In this document: one piece after another, positions 33,840 to 42,141 of the stretch
Numbering within the stretch: position 1 is the stretch's first letter
Layout: each line of letters begins with the position of its first letter
Source: Variovorax paradoxus
GTDB lineage: Bacteria > Pseudomonadota > Gammaproteobacteria > Burkholderiales > Burkholderiaceae_C
Reading direction: 5' to 3'
Assembly: GCF_009498455.1 (NCBI RefSeq)
Contig: NZ_CP045644.1
Span: 2,015,001 to 2,079,000 of the forward strand
DNA: 64,000 nucleotides
The notes under the pieces: model-generated
Seen by the model: only the letters and a program-made list of their open reading frames with translations
Databases searched by the model: none
Told to the model about the DNA's origin: nothing
Program-made: the position numbers and the translations under genes

Positions 33840-35357
33840 CTACTGGAAAGCCACTTCCGCGAAGCTTCGCAGCTTGCGGCTGTGCAGCCGGGTCGTGCCT
33901 TCCTCGCGCAGGATCTCGATGGCGCGCATGCCGATGCGCAGGTGCTGCTCCACGCGCTCACGGTAGAAGTGGTTGGCCATGCCGGGCAGCTTGATCTCGC
34001 CGTGCAGCGGCTTGTCGCTCACGCACAGCAGCGTGCCGTAGGGCACCCGGAAGCGGAAGCCGTTGGCCGCGATGGTCGCGCTTTCCATGTCCAGCGCCAC
34101 GGCGCGGCTCTGGCTGAAGCGGCGTTGCGGCTGGTTGGCGGGCAGCAGCTCCCAGTTGCGGTTGTCGGTGCTGGCCACGGTGCCGGTGCGCATGATCTTC
34201 TTGAGCTCGGGCCCTTCGCACTTCGTGACGTCGGCCACCGCCTGCTCGAGCGCGAGCTGGATTTCCGACAGCGCCGGAATCGGCACCCACAGCGGCAGTT
34301 CTTCGTCGAGCACGTGGTCCTCGCGCACGTAGGCGTGGGCCAGCACGTAGTCGCCCAGCTGCTGCGTGTTGCGCAGGCCCGCGCAGTGGCCCAGCATCAT
34401 CCAGGCGTGCGGACGCAGCACGGCGATGTGGTCGGTGATGGTCTTGGCGTTGGCCGGGCCGACGCCGATGTTCGTCATGGTGATGCCGCTGTAGTCCTCG
34501 CGCACCAGGTGGTAGGCCGGCATCTGCGGCAGGCGCGGCGGCGCGGTGCCCTGGCTGCCGTCCAGCAGGTGGGCGAAGGTGTCGCTCTGGCCCGCGGCCA
34601 GCCCGCGCCGGCGCGTGATCACGTTGCCGGGTTCGATGAAGGCGATGTACTCGCTGTTCTCGTCGGCCATGGCCTCGTGGCCCAGGCGCACGAACTCGTC
34701 GATGTAGAACTGGTAGTTGGTGAACAGCACGAAGTTCTGGAACCACTCGGGCGCCGTGCCGGTGTAGTGGCGCAGGCGGTGCAGCGAGTAGTCGACGCGC
34801 GCCGCCGTGAACAGCGACAGCGGCTGCGGCTCGCCGGGCAGCGCCTCGAAGGTGCCGTTGGCAATGCCGTCGTCCATGGCGCCCAGGTCGGGCAGGTCGA
34901 ACACGTCGCGCATGAGGGCGCGACGCTCGGTGCTCATGGTGCCTTCGATGTGGTCGTTCTCGGCGAACGAGAAGTGGATGGGAATCGGCTGCGTGCTGGT
35001 GCCCACCTCGAGCTCGACCTGGTGGTTTTCGAGCAGCAGCCGGAACTGGTCGAGGTAGTAGCGCGAAAACAGGTCGGGCCGCGTCAGCGTGGTCTCGTAG
35101 CGGCCGGGGCCGGCCACGAAGCCGTAGCTCAGGCCGGCGTTGGCCGGCGGCGTGTGGCGCGACACGGTGTGCGTGTGCACCCGCACGAACGGGTAGCAGG
35201 CCCGCACCCGGCCCGGCAGCGCCTCCCCGGCCACGAAGCGCAGCATCGACTCACGCAGGTGGGCGAGCCCGCCCTGGTAGATGGCTTTGACCTGGTCGAG
35301 CGCCTCGGCGGCGTCGGTGAAGCGGGCGGGAGCGACGAAGGTGGGCATGTAGGGCAT
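33840..35357 (-). CDS. amn: AMP nucleosidase
   Basis: A 505-residue protein close to E. coli Amn (484 residues). It hydrolyses AMP to adenine and ribose 5-phosphate, controlling adenylate levels in the cytoplasm. The N-terminal regulatory domain spans about 1-180; the phosphorylase-like catalytic domain shows G-I-T-M-T-N-I-G-V-G-P-A-N-A-K-T and the late A-L-D-M-E-S-A-T-I-A-A-N-G active-site block, including the Glu expected to contact ribose. Two near starts exist, 35357 and 35348; neither has a good ribosome binding site and I use the first. Monocistronic, divergent from panE. Confidence 0.94.
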   Translation of the reverse strand: MPYMPTFVAPARFTDAAEALDQVKAIYQGGLAHLRESMLRFVAGEALPGRVRACYPFVRVHTHTVSRHTPPANAGLSYGFVAGPGRYETTLTRPDLFSRYYLDQFRLLLENHQVELEVGTSTQPIPIHFSFAENDHIEGTMSTERRALMRDVFDLPDLGAMDDGIANGTFEALPGEPQPLSLFTAARVDYSLHRLRHYTGTAPEWFQNFVLFTNYQFYIDEFVRLGHEAMADENSEYIAFIEPGNVITRRRGLAAGQSDTFAHLLDGSQGTAPPRLPQMPAYHLVREDYSGITMTNIGVGPANAKTITDHIAVLRPHAWMMLGHCAGLRNTQQLGDYVLAHAYVREDHVLDEELPLWVPIPALSEIQLALEQAVADVTKCEGPELKKIMRTGTVASTDNRNWELLPANQPQRRFSQSRAVALDMESATIAANGFRFRVPYGTLLCVSDKPLHGEIKLPGMANHFYRERVEQHLRIGMRAIEILREEGTTRLHSRKLRSFAEVAFQ

Positions 35358-35496
35358 GGCGTCATTGTGCAATGCGGGCGTGACGCGTGGGCGGTCGCCG
35401 CGCGGCGCTGTCGTGCGTCGGCGAGGCCCCGGCACGCCGGGCGCGAAGTGATTAACCTCGATGGTTTCCGATGAACGAATGCTGGAAGGTGAAGGA

Positions 35497-36405
35497 ATGA
35501 AAGTCGCAGTCATGGGTGCCGGCGCGGTCGGCTGTTACTACGGCGCCATGCTGGCGCGTGCGGGGCACGCGGTGGTGCTGATCGGCCGGCCTTCGCATGT
35601 GGAGGCGGTGCGCGCGAACGGGCTGCGGCTGGAGACGAAGACTTTCGATGAACAGGTGCCGCTCGATGCGAGCACCGAAGCGGACGCGGTGCAGGGCGCC
35701 GACCTCGTGCTGTTCTGCGTGAAGTCCACCGACACCGAATCGGCCGCCGCGCAGATCCAGTCGCACCTCGCGCCCGGTGCGCTGGTGCTCACGTTGCAGA
35801 ACGGCGTCGACAACGACGCGCGCGTGCGGTCTGTGCTGCCATCGCACGACGTGGCCGCTGCCGTGGTCTACGTGGCGACCGAGATGGCCGGGCCGGGCCA
35901 CGTGAAGCACCACGGCCGCGGCGAACTGGTGATCGCGCCGTCGCGCCGCAGCGACGAGGTCGCGCAGGCGCTGATCACCGCCGGCGTGCCCACGCAGATT
36001 TCCGACAACGTGCGCGGCGCGCTGTGGGCCAAGCTGGTGCTCAACTGCGCCTACAACGCGCTGTCGGCCGTCTCGCAACTGCCGTACGGCGTGCTCGTAC
36101 AGGGCATCGGTGTGACCGACGTGATCCGCGACGTGGTCGCCGAATGCCTCGCGGTGGCGAAGGCCGAAGGCGTCGTCATTCCAGGTGACACCGATGCAGC
36201 CCTCCGCGGCATTGCGCAGTCGATGCCGTCGCAGTATTCGTCGACCGCGCAAGACCTCGCACGCGGCAAGCGCAGCGAGATCGACCACCTCAACGGGCTG
36301 GTCGTGCGGCGCGGCGAGGCGCTGGGCGTGCCCACGCCGGCGAACCGGGTGTTGTTCGTGATGGTGAAGCTGCTCGAAGGCAAGCCGCCTCGGGCCAGCG
36401 TCTAG
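35497..36405 (+). CDS. panE: 2-dehydropantoate 2-reductase (ketopantoate reductase)
   Basis: A 302-residue PanE/ApbA-family reductase, the usual length. N-terminal NADPH site G-A-G-A-V-G; conserved N-G-V-D in the middle; the catalytic Lys is expected in [11 protein letters not shown], and the C-terminal E-I-D-H-L-N-G holds substrate contacts. It would reduce ketopantoate to pantoate for pantothenate/CoA synthesis, but PanE paralogues acting on other 2-keto acids are common. The start at 35497 has GGAAGG seven bases upstream; the frame opens at 35461. Its stop overlaps the convergent gor stop over CTAG. Confidence 0.87.
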   Translation: MKVAVMGAGAVGCYYGAMLARAGHAVVLIGRPSHVEAVRANGLRLETKTFDEQVPLDASTEADAVQGADLVLFCVKSTDTESAAAQIQSHLAPGALVLTLQNGVDNDARVRSVLPSHDVAAAVVYVATEMAGPGHVKHHGRGELVIAPSRRSDEVAQALITAGVPTQISDNVRGALWAKLVLNCAYNALSAVSQLPYGVLVQGIGVTDVIRDVVAECLAVAKAEGVVIPGDTDAALRGIAQSMPSQYSSTAQDLARGKRSEIDHLNGLVVRRGEALGVPTPANRVLFVMVKLLEGKPPRASV

Positions 36406-37760
36406 CCGGGCATCGGTTCGCGCATGGTGACGAACTCTTCAGCAGCCGTCGGGTGGATGCCGATGGTGCTGTCGAACAGTGCCTTCGTCGCGCCCGCGCG
36501 CATCGCCACTGCAAAGCCCTGCACGACTTCACCCGCGTCTGCGCCGACCATGTGCAGGCCCACCACGCGGTCGCTCTTCTTGTCGACCACGAGCTTCATG
36601 AAGGTGCGTTCGCTGCGGCCCGAGAGCGTGTGGCGCAACGACTTGAACTCGCTCGAGAACACGGTGACCTCGCCGAACTTCGCGCGGGCGTCGATCTCGC
36701 TGTAGCCGCAGGTGCCGATGTTGGGATGCGTGAACACGGCGGTGGGAATGAACTCGTAGTCCATGCCGCGCTTGCCCTTGCCGAACAGCGCATCGACCAC
36801 CACCATCGCTTCGGCCAGCGCCACGGGCGTGAGCTGCACGCGGGTCGACACGTCGCCCACTGCGTAGATCGACGGCACCGAGGTGCGGTAGTGCGCATCG
36901 ACCGCGATCGCGCCCTTGTCGTCGACCTTCACGCCCGCCGCCTCGAGGCCGAGCCCCTGCGTGTTGGGCACGCGGCCGGTGGCGAAGAGCACGGTGTCGG
37001 CCTCGATCTGCTGGCCGCGCGCGAGCGTGACCACGAGGCCGTTGGGGCCGCGTGCGATCGACGAGGCCTCGCAGTTCAGGCGCACGTCGACGCCGGCCTT
37101 GCCCATCTCGTGCGCGAGGAACTGGCGCACGTCGTCGTCGAAGCCGGTGAGCAGGTGGGCGCGGCGGTGCAGCTGCGTCACCTTGGAGCCCAGGCCGTTG
37201 AAGATCGACGCGAACTCGCAGGCGATGTAGCCGCCGCCCACCACCAGCAGGCGCTTGGGGAACGGGTCGAGGTCGAACATCGCGTCGGAGGTCACGATGT
37301 GTTCGCGGCCCGGAATGTCGGGCACGAAAGGTGTGCCGCCGGTGGCCACCAGCAGGTGCCGCGCGGTGTGGCGCTTGCCTTCGATCTCCACCGTGTGGGC
37401 ATCGATCAGCTGCGCCCAGCCGGTGATGAGCGTGACGCCCGAGTTCTTCAGCAGCGAGCCGTAGATGCCGTTGAGCCGGCTGATCTCTTTGGCGCGCTGC
37501 GTCTTGAGGTGCGCCCAGTCGAACTGCGGCGCCTCGGGCAGCTTCCAGCCGTAGCCTTCGGCTTCCTCGAAGGCCTCGGCATAGCCGGCGGCGTAGCTGT
37601 AGAGCTTCTTCGGGATGCAGCCCACGTTGACGCAGGTGCCGCCGAGTTCGGCGGCCTCGGCCAGCGCGACGCGCGCGCCGGTTTGCGCCGCCATGCGCGC
37701 GGCGCGCACGCCGCCGCTGCCGCCGCCAATGACGAAGAGGTCGAAATCGAATGGTTGCAT
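36402..37760 (-). CDS. gor: Glutathione-disulfide reductase
   Basis: A 452-residue FAD-dependent disulfide reductase. FAD motif G-G-G-S-G-G near residue 12, redox pair C43-V-N-V-G-C48, NADPH motif [11 protein letters not shown], and C-terminal [10 protein letters not shown] with the catalytic His-Glu. Motif spacing matches class I glutathione reductase of the proteobacterial/plant type rather than dihydrolipoamide dehydrogenase. AAGGAG precedes the ATG at 37760 by ten bases. It keeps glutathione reduced for GST-type reactions and persulfide handling elsewhere in the window. It is convergent with panE. Confidence 0.94.
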   Translation of the reverse strand: MQPFDFDLFVIGGGSGGVRAARMAAQTGARVALAEAAELGGTCVNVGCIPKKLYSYAAGYAEAFEEAEGYGWKLPEAPQFDWAHLKTQRAKEISRLNGIYGSLLKNSGVTLITGWAQLIDAHTVEIEGKRHTARHLLVATGGTPFVPDIPGREHIVTSDAMFDLDPFPKRLLVVGGGYIACEFASIFNGLGSKVTQLHRRAHLLTGFDDDVRQFLAHEMGKAGVDVRLNCEASSIARGPNGLVVTLARGQQIEADTVLFATGRVPNTQGLGLEAAGVKVDDKGAIAVDAHYRTSVPSIYAVGDVSTRVQLTPVALAEAMVVVDALFGKGKRGMDYEFIPTAVFTHPNIGTCGYSEIDARAKFGEVTVFSSEFKSLRHTLSGRSERTFMKLVVDKKSDRVVGLHMVGADAGEVVQGFAVAMRAGATKALFDSTIGIHPTAAEEFVTMREPMPG

Positions 37761-37878
37761 GGGAAAGACACTCCTTGCGGCCGACTGTAGCGGTGAGGCG
37801 AAGGCGGTGCTCGCAGCGGGGCTTGGGGGCCGGCGGCGAGCGAGAATTCGCGCTCGTCGCAACGGGAGTCCGAGGCCT

Positions 37879-39918
37879 ATGAAGAACAACACGCACAGCC
37901 ATAGAAACATCCTTCGCATCGGGGCCGGGTGGCCGCAGAAGGGCCTGGCCCTGTGCGCGCTCGCGCTCGTCTGCCTGAGCGCCAGCGCACAGCTCGCGCG
38001 CAAGCCGTCGTACTACCAGCAGCAGAACCAGCCGCAGCCCGAAGGGCCGGCCGCGCAGCTCGTGCCGCGCCCCGCGGTGCCCGCCTCGTTGCCGGCGCTG
38101 CGCAGCCAGGGCGATTTCGACACGCTGGCGCGCGTCTACGACGCCGGCACGCCGATGCAGCTGGCCCACGTGCTGTTCGCGATCGACCGGCAGGCCAAGC
38201 CGGCGCGCATGCACTACATCGACACACCGCGCTTCCAGCTGCACGTGCGCTTCCTGCGCGACACGCGGCTCACGCCGAACACCCTCAAGCGCGAGATCGA
38301 CCGCAACTACCTCGTGCCCGACCGGCGCTTTCTGTTCGGCACGTTGAGCTGGCAGCAGAACATCGGCACCTTCACCTACGAGTTCTGGGAAGGCGACCGG
38401 CTGACCGTGCCGCTGCTGCGCGAGGCCGAGGCGCAGGTGAAGGCCAGCTTCTTCGCGCCGGTGAAGTTCAAGACCAACTCGACGCTGCACGAGCGCATCG
38501 CGAAAGAGGCCGGCATCGACTTCGTGAGCCAGGAGGCGCTGATCCGCGAGCAGCCCTTCCTGCCGATGAACCTCGGCACCGCCACGGGCCGCGTGCGCAT
38601 CGTGAACGACGCCTCGGGCCTGAACGCGCTGCTGCCCGACGACATCGCCGTGCTGCGCGAAGTGCCGATCAACCTGCCGCCGGTGGCCGGCGTGCTGACC
38701 GAGCGGCCGTCCACGGCGCTGTCGCACGTCAACCTGCTGGCCAAGGGCTGGGGCATTCCGAACGCCTACGTGCGCGATGCCGCATCCGTGCTGCGCGAGC
38801 ACGCGGGCCAGTGGGTGGCGCTGAAGGTGGCGGCCTCGGGCTACCAGCTGCGCCGCCTCACGGCGGAAGAAATCGCCGCGCTGCCGCCGCGCGCTGCGCG
38901 TACCGCTGCCACCGGCGCGCTGCCCGGTAGCAAGGCCGCGAAGCCCGACCTGCGCGAGGCGCGCCTGCTGCCGCTGGCCTCGCTGCGCGCGCGCCACAGC
39001 GTGCAATGCGGCTCGAAGGCGGCCAACCTCGGCGCGGTGCTGGCCGCGCGCATTCCCTCGACCACCGTGCCCGACGGCTTCTGCATTCCGTTCGCGCACT
39101 ACGACCGCTTCATGCGGTCGAACGGGCTGGCCGAGCGCATCGCGCGCATGCAGCAGCAGCCCGGCTTCGCGGGTGACCCGCAGGTGCGGCTGAAGGCGCT
39201 GGCGCAGCTGCGCGAGGAGATCGTGCAATGGCCCGTCGATGCGGGCACCGCGGCAGCTTGGCGCGCCGCGTGGCAATCGCAGCTGGGTGGGGGCGGCGTG
39301 TTCGTGCGCAGCTCGTCCAACTCGGAAGATCTGCCGGGCTTCAGCGGCGCGGGGCTCTACACGACGGTGCCCAACGTGAAGACTGGTGATGCGCTCGAAC
39401 TCGCGGTGAAGAAGGTCTGGGCTTCGGTGTTCAATCCCGAGGCCTGGGAGGCGCGCAGCGCCGCGGGCTTCGGCGCCGAGTCGGTGCTGATGGGCGTGCT
39501 CGTGCAGACCGCCATCGACGCGACGAACGCCGGCGTGATGATCACGCGCGACCCCTTCGACGCGGGCCATCCGCACATCACCTACATCTCGGCCAAGCGC
39601 GGCATCGGCATCCGCGTGGTCGAGGGCAAGCGCGTGGCGGAGCAGGTGATGTATTCGAGCTGGTCCAAAGCCATCCAGGTGCTGAGCCGCTCGGCCGAAG
39701 AGACGGCGCTGCAACTGGACAAGGACGGCGGCGTGAAGGAAGTGCCCGTGGAACTGGGCCGCCACGTGCTGACCGACGAACTGGTGGTGCGGCTCGCGAA
39801 CGTGGGCGCGGCGGTGAAGCGCACGTTCAATGCGGTCGATCAGGACATCGAGTGGGCGACGGTGGGCGACAAGATCGTGCTGCTGCAGGCGCGACCGTAT
39901 GTGGAGCGGCGGCGCTAG
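37879..39918 (+). CDS. Secreted dikinase-like protein: phosphohistidine domain followed by PEP/pyruvate-type ATP-binding domain
   Basis: A 679-residue protein with a Sec signal peptide (hydrophobic core and A-S-A-Q near residue 39). An N-terminal region of about 240 residues is unassigned. Then comes a swivelling phosphohistidine-like segment with T-A-L-S-H283[11 protein letters not shown], and last an intact PPDK/PEP-synthase ATP-binding domain: V-R477[21 protein letters not shown] and L-L-Q670-A-R-P-Y. His domain before ATP domain is the order of plant glucan water dikinase, the reverse of PEP synthase. Export of an ATP-using enzyme is odd. A function in glucan or other phosphorylation is only a hypothesis. 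GGGAG precedes ATG 37879. Confidence 0.85.
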   Translation: MKNNTHSHRNILRIGAGWPQKGLALCALALVCLSASAQLARKPSYYQQQNQPQPEGPAAQLVPRPAVPASLPALRSQGDFDTLARVYDAGTPMQLAHVLFAIDRQAKPARMHYIDTPRFQLHVRFLRDTRLTPNTLKREIDRNYLVPDRRFLFGTLSWQQNIGTFTYEFWEGDRLTVPLLREAEAQVKASFFAPVKFKTNSTLHERIAKEAGIDFVSQEALIREQPFLPMNLGTATGRVRIVNDASGLNALLPDDIAVLREVPINLPPVAGVLTERPSTALSHVNLLAKGWGIPNAYVRDAASVLREHAGQWVALKVAASGYQLRRLTAEEIAALPPRAARTAATGALPGSKAAKPDLREARLLPLASLRARHSVQCGSKAANLGAVLAARIPSTTVPDGFCIPFAHYDRFMRSNGLAERIARMQQQPGFAGDPQVRLKALAQLREEIVQWPVDAGTAAAWRAAWQSQLGGGGVFVRSSSNSEDLPGFSGAGLYTTVPNVKTGDALELAVKKVWASVFNPEAWEARSAAGFGAESVLMGVLVQTAIDATNAGVMITRDPFDAGHPHITYISAKRGIGIRVVEGKRVAEQVMYSSWSKAIQVLSRSAEETALQLDKDGGVKEVPVELGRHVLTDELVVRLANVGAAVKRTFNAVDQDIEWATVGDKIVLLQARPYVERRR

Positions 39919-39930
39919 TTCGCCGATCCG

Positions 39931-40830
39931 TCACACCGGCGCGGCGCGCGGGCGATGCCCCGCCAGCGTGTTCAGCGGAATGCGCAGGTAGGCCACGCCG
40001 TTGTCGTCGGGCGGTGGCAACCGGCCGCCGCGCACGTTGACCTGCATCGACGGCAGGATCAGCGTCGGCACTTCGAGGGTGGCGTCGCGCGCGGTGCGCA
40101 TGCGCACGAATTCGTCTTCGGCGATGCCGTCGCGCACGTGGATGTTGTGGGCGCGCTGTTGCGCCACGGTGCTCTGCCAGCGGGGCTCGCGCGTGGCGGG
40201 CGGGTAGTCGTGGCAGACGTACACGGTGGTCTCGGGCGGCAGCGCGAGCAGCCGGCGCATCGAGCGGTAGAGCTCGCGCGCATCGCCCCCCGGAAAGTCG
40301 GCGCGCGCGCTGCCCAGGTCGGGCATGAAGAGCGTGTCGCCCACGAAGACCGCGTCGTCCACCAGGTACGCCATGTCGGCCGGCGTGTGGCCGGGCACGC
40401 GAAGGGCCTGGGCCTCGATCTCGCCGATGCGAAAACGCTCGCCATCCTGGAAGAGGTGATCGAACTGGCTGCCGTCAGGGACGAAGTCGCGCTCCAGGTT
40501 GTAGAGGCTGCGAAAGGTGGCCTGCACCGTGCGGATGTGCTCACCGATGGCGACGCGCCCGCCGGCCTGCGACTGCACATGCCGCGCGCCCGAGAGGTGG
40601 TCGGCGTGCGCGTGGGTTTCCAGAATCCAGTCGACCTGCAAGGCCCGCGCGCGCACGTACGCCAGCAGGCGGTCGGCCGAGACGGTGTCGGTGTGGCCGG
40701 AGCGAAAGTCGTAGTCGAGCACCGGGTCGATGACGGCGGCGCGTTGCGTAGCGCGGTCCCACACCACGTAGGACACGGTACCCGTTGCAGGGTCGAAGAA
40801 CGCCTGGGTGGTGGCGCGGTGCGTGGTCAT
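39931..40830 (-). CDS. MBL-fold persulfide dioxygenase-like hydrolase (Blh/ETHE1 type)
   Basis: A 299-residue metallo-beta-lactamase-fold protein. The metal motif is T-H-A-H-A-D-H-L-S-G, with further ligands in V-P-G-H-T-P-A-D, G-D-T-L-F and C-H-D-Y. This layout and the neighbourhood fit the Blh/ETHE1 group of non-haem iron dioxygenases that oxidise glutathione persulfide to sulfite. It starts at 40830, where AGGAG lies seven bases upstream. Divergent from the BigR-like gene across a 95-bp AT-rich region, it is probably induced when sulfide or persulfide inactivates that repressor. It is convergent with the dikinase-like gene. Confidence 0.9.
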   Translation of the reverse strand: MTTHRATTQAFFDPATGTVSYVVWDRATQRAAVIDPVLDYDFRSGHTDTVSADRLLAYVRARALQVDWILETHAHADHLSGARHVQSQAGGRVAIGEHIRTVQATFRSLYNLERDFVPDGSQFDHLFQDGERFRIGEIEAQALRVPGHTPADMAYLVDDAVFVGDTLFMPDLGSARADFPGGDARELYRSMRRLLALPPETTVYVCHDYPPATREPRWQSTVAQQRAHNIHVRDGIAEDEFVRMRTARDATLEVPTLILPSMQVNVRGGRLPPPDDNGVAYLRIPLNTLAGHRPRAAPV

Positions 40831-40875
40831 GGGCACTCCTTTCGCGAACAAGGGCCAAGGCTCATTCAAGCGATC

Positions 40876-40905
40876 TATATTATATGAATTGATAGAATAT
40901 AAATT
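40876..40905. promoter_or_regulatory. Candidate BigR operator/promoter region
   Basis: An AT-rich interrupted palindrome, TATATTATAT (40876-40885) and GAATATAAATT (40895-40905), lies between the dioxygenase and BigR-like genes. It contains a perfect TATAAT on the minus strand (40879-40884), a likely -10 for the dioxygenase. BigR-type repressors bind AT-rich palindromes over the -10 box in other species. Confidence 0.55.
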
Positions 40906-40925
40906 CCCGAACTGAAAATCTTCCC

Positions 40926-41249
40926 ATGAAGGCTTCCACTCTCGTCATCGATCCCGCGCAACTGCGCAGTGCGGCCGGCCAGGCGGTCGCCGTGCTCAAG
41001 CTGCTGGCCAACGAAGACAGGCTGCTGCTGCTGTGCCAGCTCTCGCAGGGCGAGATGTGCGTGAGCGATCTCGAAAGCGTGCTGGGCATCCGCCAGCCCA
41101 CCTTGTCGCAGCAACTGTCGGTGCTGCGCACCGAGGGCGTGGTGACCACGCGCCGCGAAGGCAAGAACATCCACTACAGCGTGGCCGACCCCGCGCTGCT
41201 CGAGATTCTTGCGGTGCTCTATCGCCTTTACTGCCCGAAGGAGAACTGA
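40926..41249 (+). CDS. bigR: BigR/SqrR-type ArsR repressor, sulfide/persulfide sensor
   Basis: A 107-residue ArsR-family winged-helix protein. Two cysteines sit where BigR and SqrR have their redox switch: C45 in G-E-M-C-V-S-D-L-E and C103 in Y-R-L-Y-C-P-K-E. In studied homologues persulfide links these and releases DNA. Helix-turn-helix R-Q-P-T-L-S-Q-Q-L-S-V-L-R is intact. The gene leads a short operon with two YeeE/YedE half-proteins (2- and 14-bp gaps) and is divergent from the dioxygenase gene; all are likely repressed by it in the absence of sulfide. Confidence 0.93.
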   Translation: MKASTLVIDPAQLRSAAGQAVAVLKLLANEDRLLLLCQLSQGEMCVSDLESVLGIRQPTLSQQLSVLRTEGVVTTRREGKNIHYSVADPALLEILAVLYRLYCPKEN

Positions 41250-41251
41250 AG

Positions 41252-41689
41252 ATGCCCACCATCGACTGGCCTCATTTCACGCCCTGGGCCGCACTGGCCG
41301 GCGGCGTGCTCATCGGACTTTCCGCGGCGATGTTCGTGCTGCTCAACGGGCGCATCGCCGGCGTCAGCGGCGTGCTGGGCGGCTTGCTGCGTCCCATGAA
41401 GGGCGACGTGACCTGGCGCGCGGCCTTCGTGCTCGGGCTGGTCGGCGCGCCGCTCGTGTACGGGCTGTTCACCGTGCTGCCCGCGGCGCAGATCGACGCG
41501 GGCTACGGCACGCTCGCGCTGGCCGGCCTGCTGGTGGGCGTGGGCACGCGCTACGGCGCGGGCTGCACCAGCGGCCACGGCGTGTGCGGGCTGGCGCGGC
41601 GCTCGCCGCGTTCGCTGGTCGCCACGCTGGCGTTCATGGCCGCGGGGTTCGTCACGGTGTTCGTGCTGCGCCACCTGCTGAATCTGTGA
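41252..41689 (+). CDS. YeeE/YedE-family sulfur transport half-protein, N-terminal type
   Basis: A 145-residue membrane protein with about four hydrophobic segments. The signature G-A-G-C-T-S-G-H-G-V-C-G-L-A-R-R-S has the conserved cysteine thought to pass thiosulfate- or persulfide-type sulfur through YeeE proteins. It makes up half of a full-length YeeE; the other half is encoded next. GAAGGAG just before the start overlaps the bigR stop region, so translation is probably coupled. Resembles PmpA of the PmpRAB-type systems. Confidence 0.92.
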   Translation: MPTIDWPHFTPWAALAGGVLIGLSAAMFVLLNGRIAGVSGVLGGLLRPMKGDVTWRAAFVLGLVGAPLVYGLFTVLPAAQIDAGYGTLALAGLLVGVGTRYGAGCTSGHGVCGLARRSPRSLVATLAFMAAGFVTVFVLRHLLNL

Positions 41690-41703
41690 ACCGGGAGACT
41701 GCC

Positions 41704-42120
41704 ATGTGGACCGCCCTCGCTTCTCTGCTCGCCGGCCTTGTCTTCGGACTGGGCCTCATCGTCTCCGGCATGGCCAATCCGGCCAAGGTGTTGGGCTTTC
41801 TCGACGTGGGCGGGGCCTGGGATCCGTCGCTTGCCTTCGTGATGGCCGGCGCGGTGGCGGTGAGCACCGTCGGATTTCTGCTGGCGGGCCGTCGCAAGGA
41901 CTCGCTGCTCGGCGGGCCGATCACGCTGCCCAGCCTGCGCCACATCGACCGCCGCCTGGTCGGCGGCAGCCTGCTGTTCGGCGTCGGCTGGGGCGTCGCG
42001 GGCTTCTGCCCCGGGCCCGCGCTGGTGTCGCTGGGCTCGGGCGAAGTCAAGGCGCTGGTCTTCGTGGGCGCCATGCTGTTGGGCATGGGCCTGTTCGAAG
42101 TGATCGAGCGCCGCCGCTGA
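41704..42120 (+). CDS. YeeE/YedE-family (DUF6691) sulfur transport half-protein, C-terminal type
   Basis: A 138-residue membrane protein with about four hydrophobic segments and the conserved block G-W-G-V-A-G-F-C-P-G-P-A-L-V-S-L, whose Cys pairs functionally with that of the preceding half. Starts 14 bp after the first half, third and last gene of the bigR operon. Together the two halves probably form a pore for reduced sulfur species in the inner membrane (PmpAB-like). Direction of flow is not known from sequence. Confidence 0.92.
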   Translation: MWTALASLLAGLVFGLGLIVSGMANPAKVLGFLDVGGAWDPSLAFVMAGAVAVSTVGFLLAGRRKDSLLGGPITLPSLRHIDRRLVGGSLLFGVGWGVAGFCPGPALVSLGSGEVKALVFVGAMLLGMGLFEVIERRR

Positions 42121-42141
42121 GCAGCGCCCGGCGCCGTCCGC

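Noticed and set aside
36529..39765. Long minus-strand open frame of 1078 codons
   Set aside because: It runs antisense to gor-adjacent and dikinase-like genes, is Arg/Gly/His-rich, has no domain, and is explained by high GC with few stop codons.
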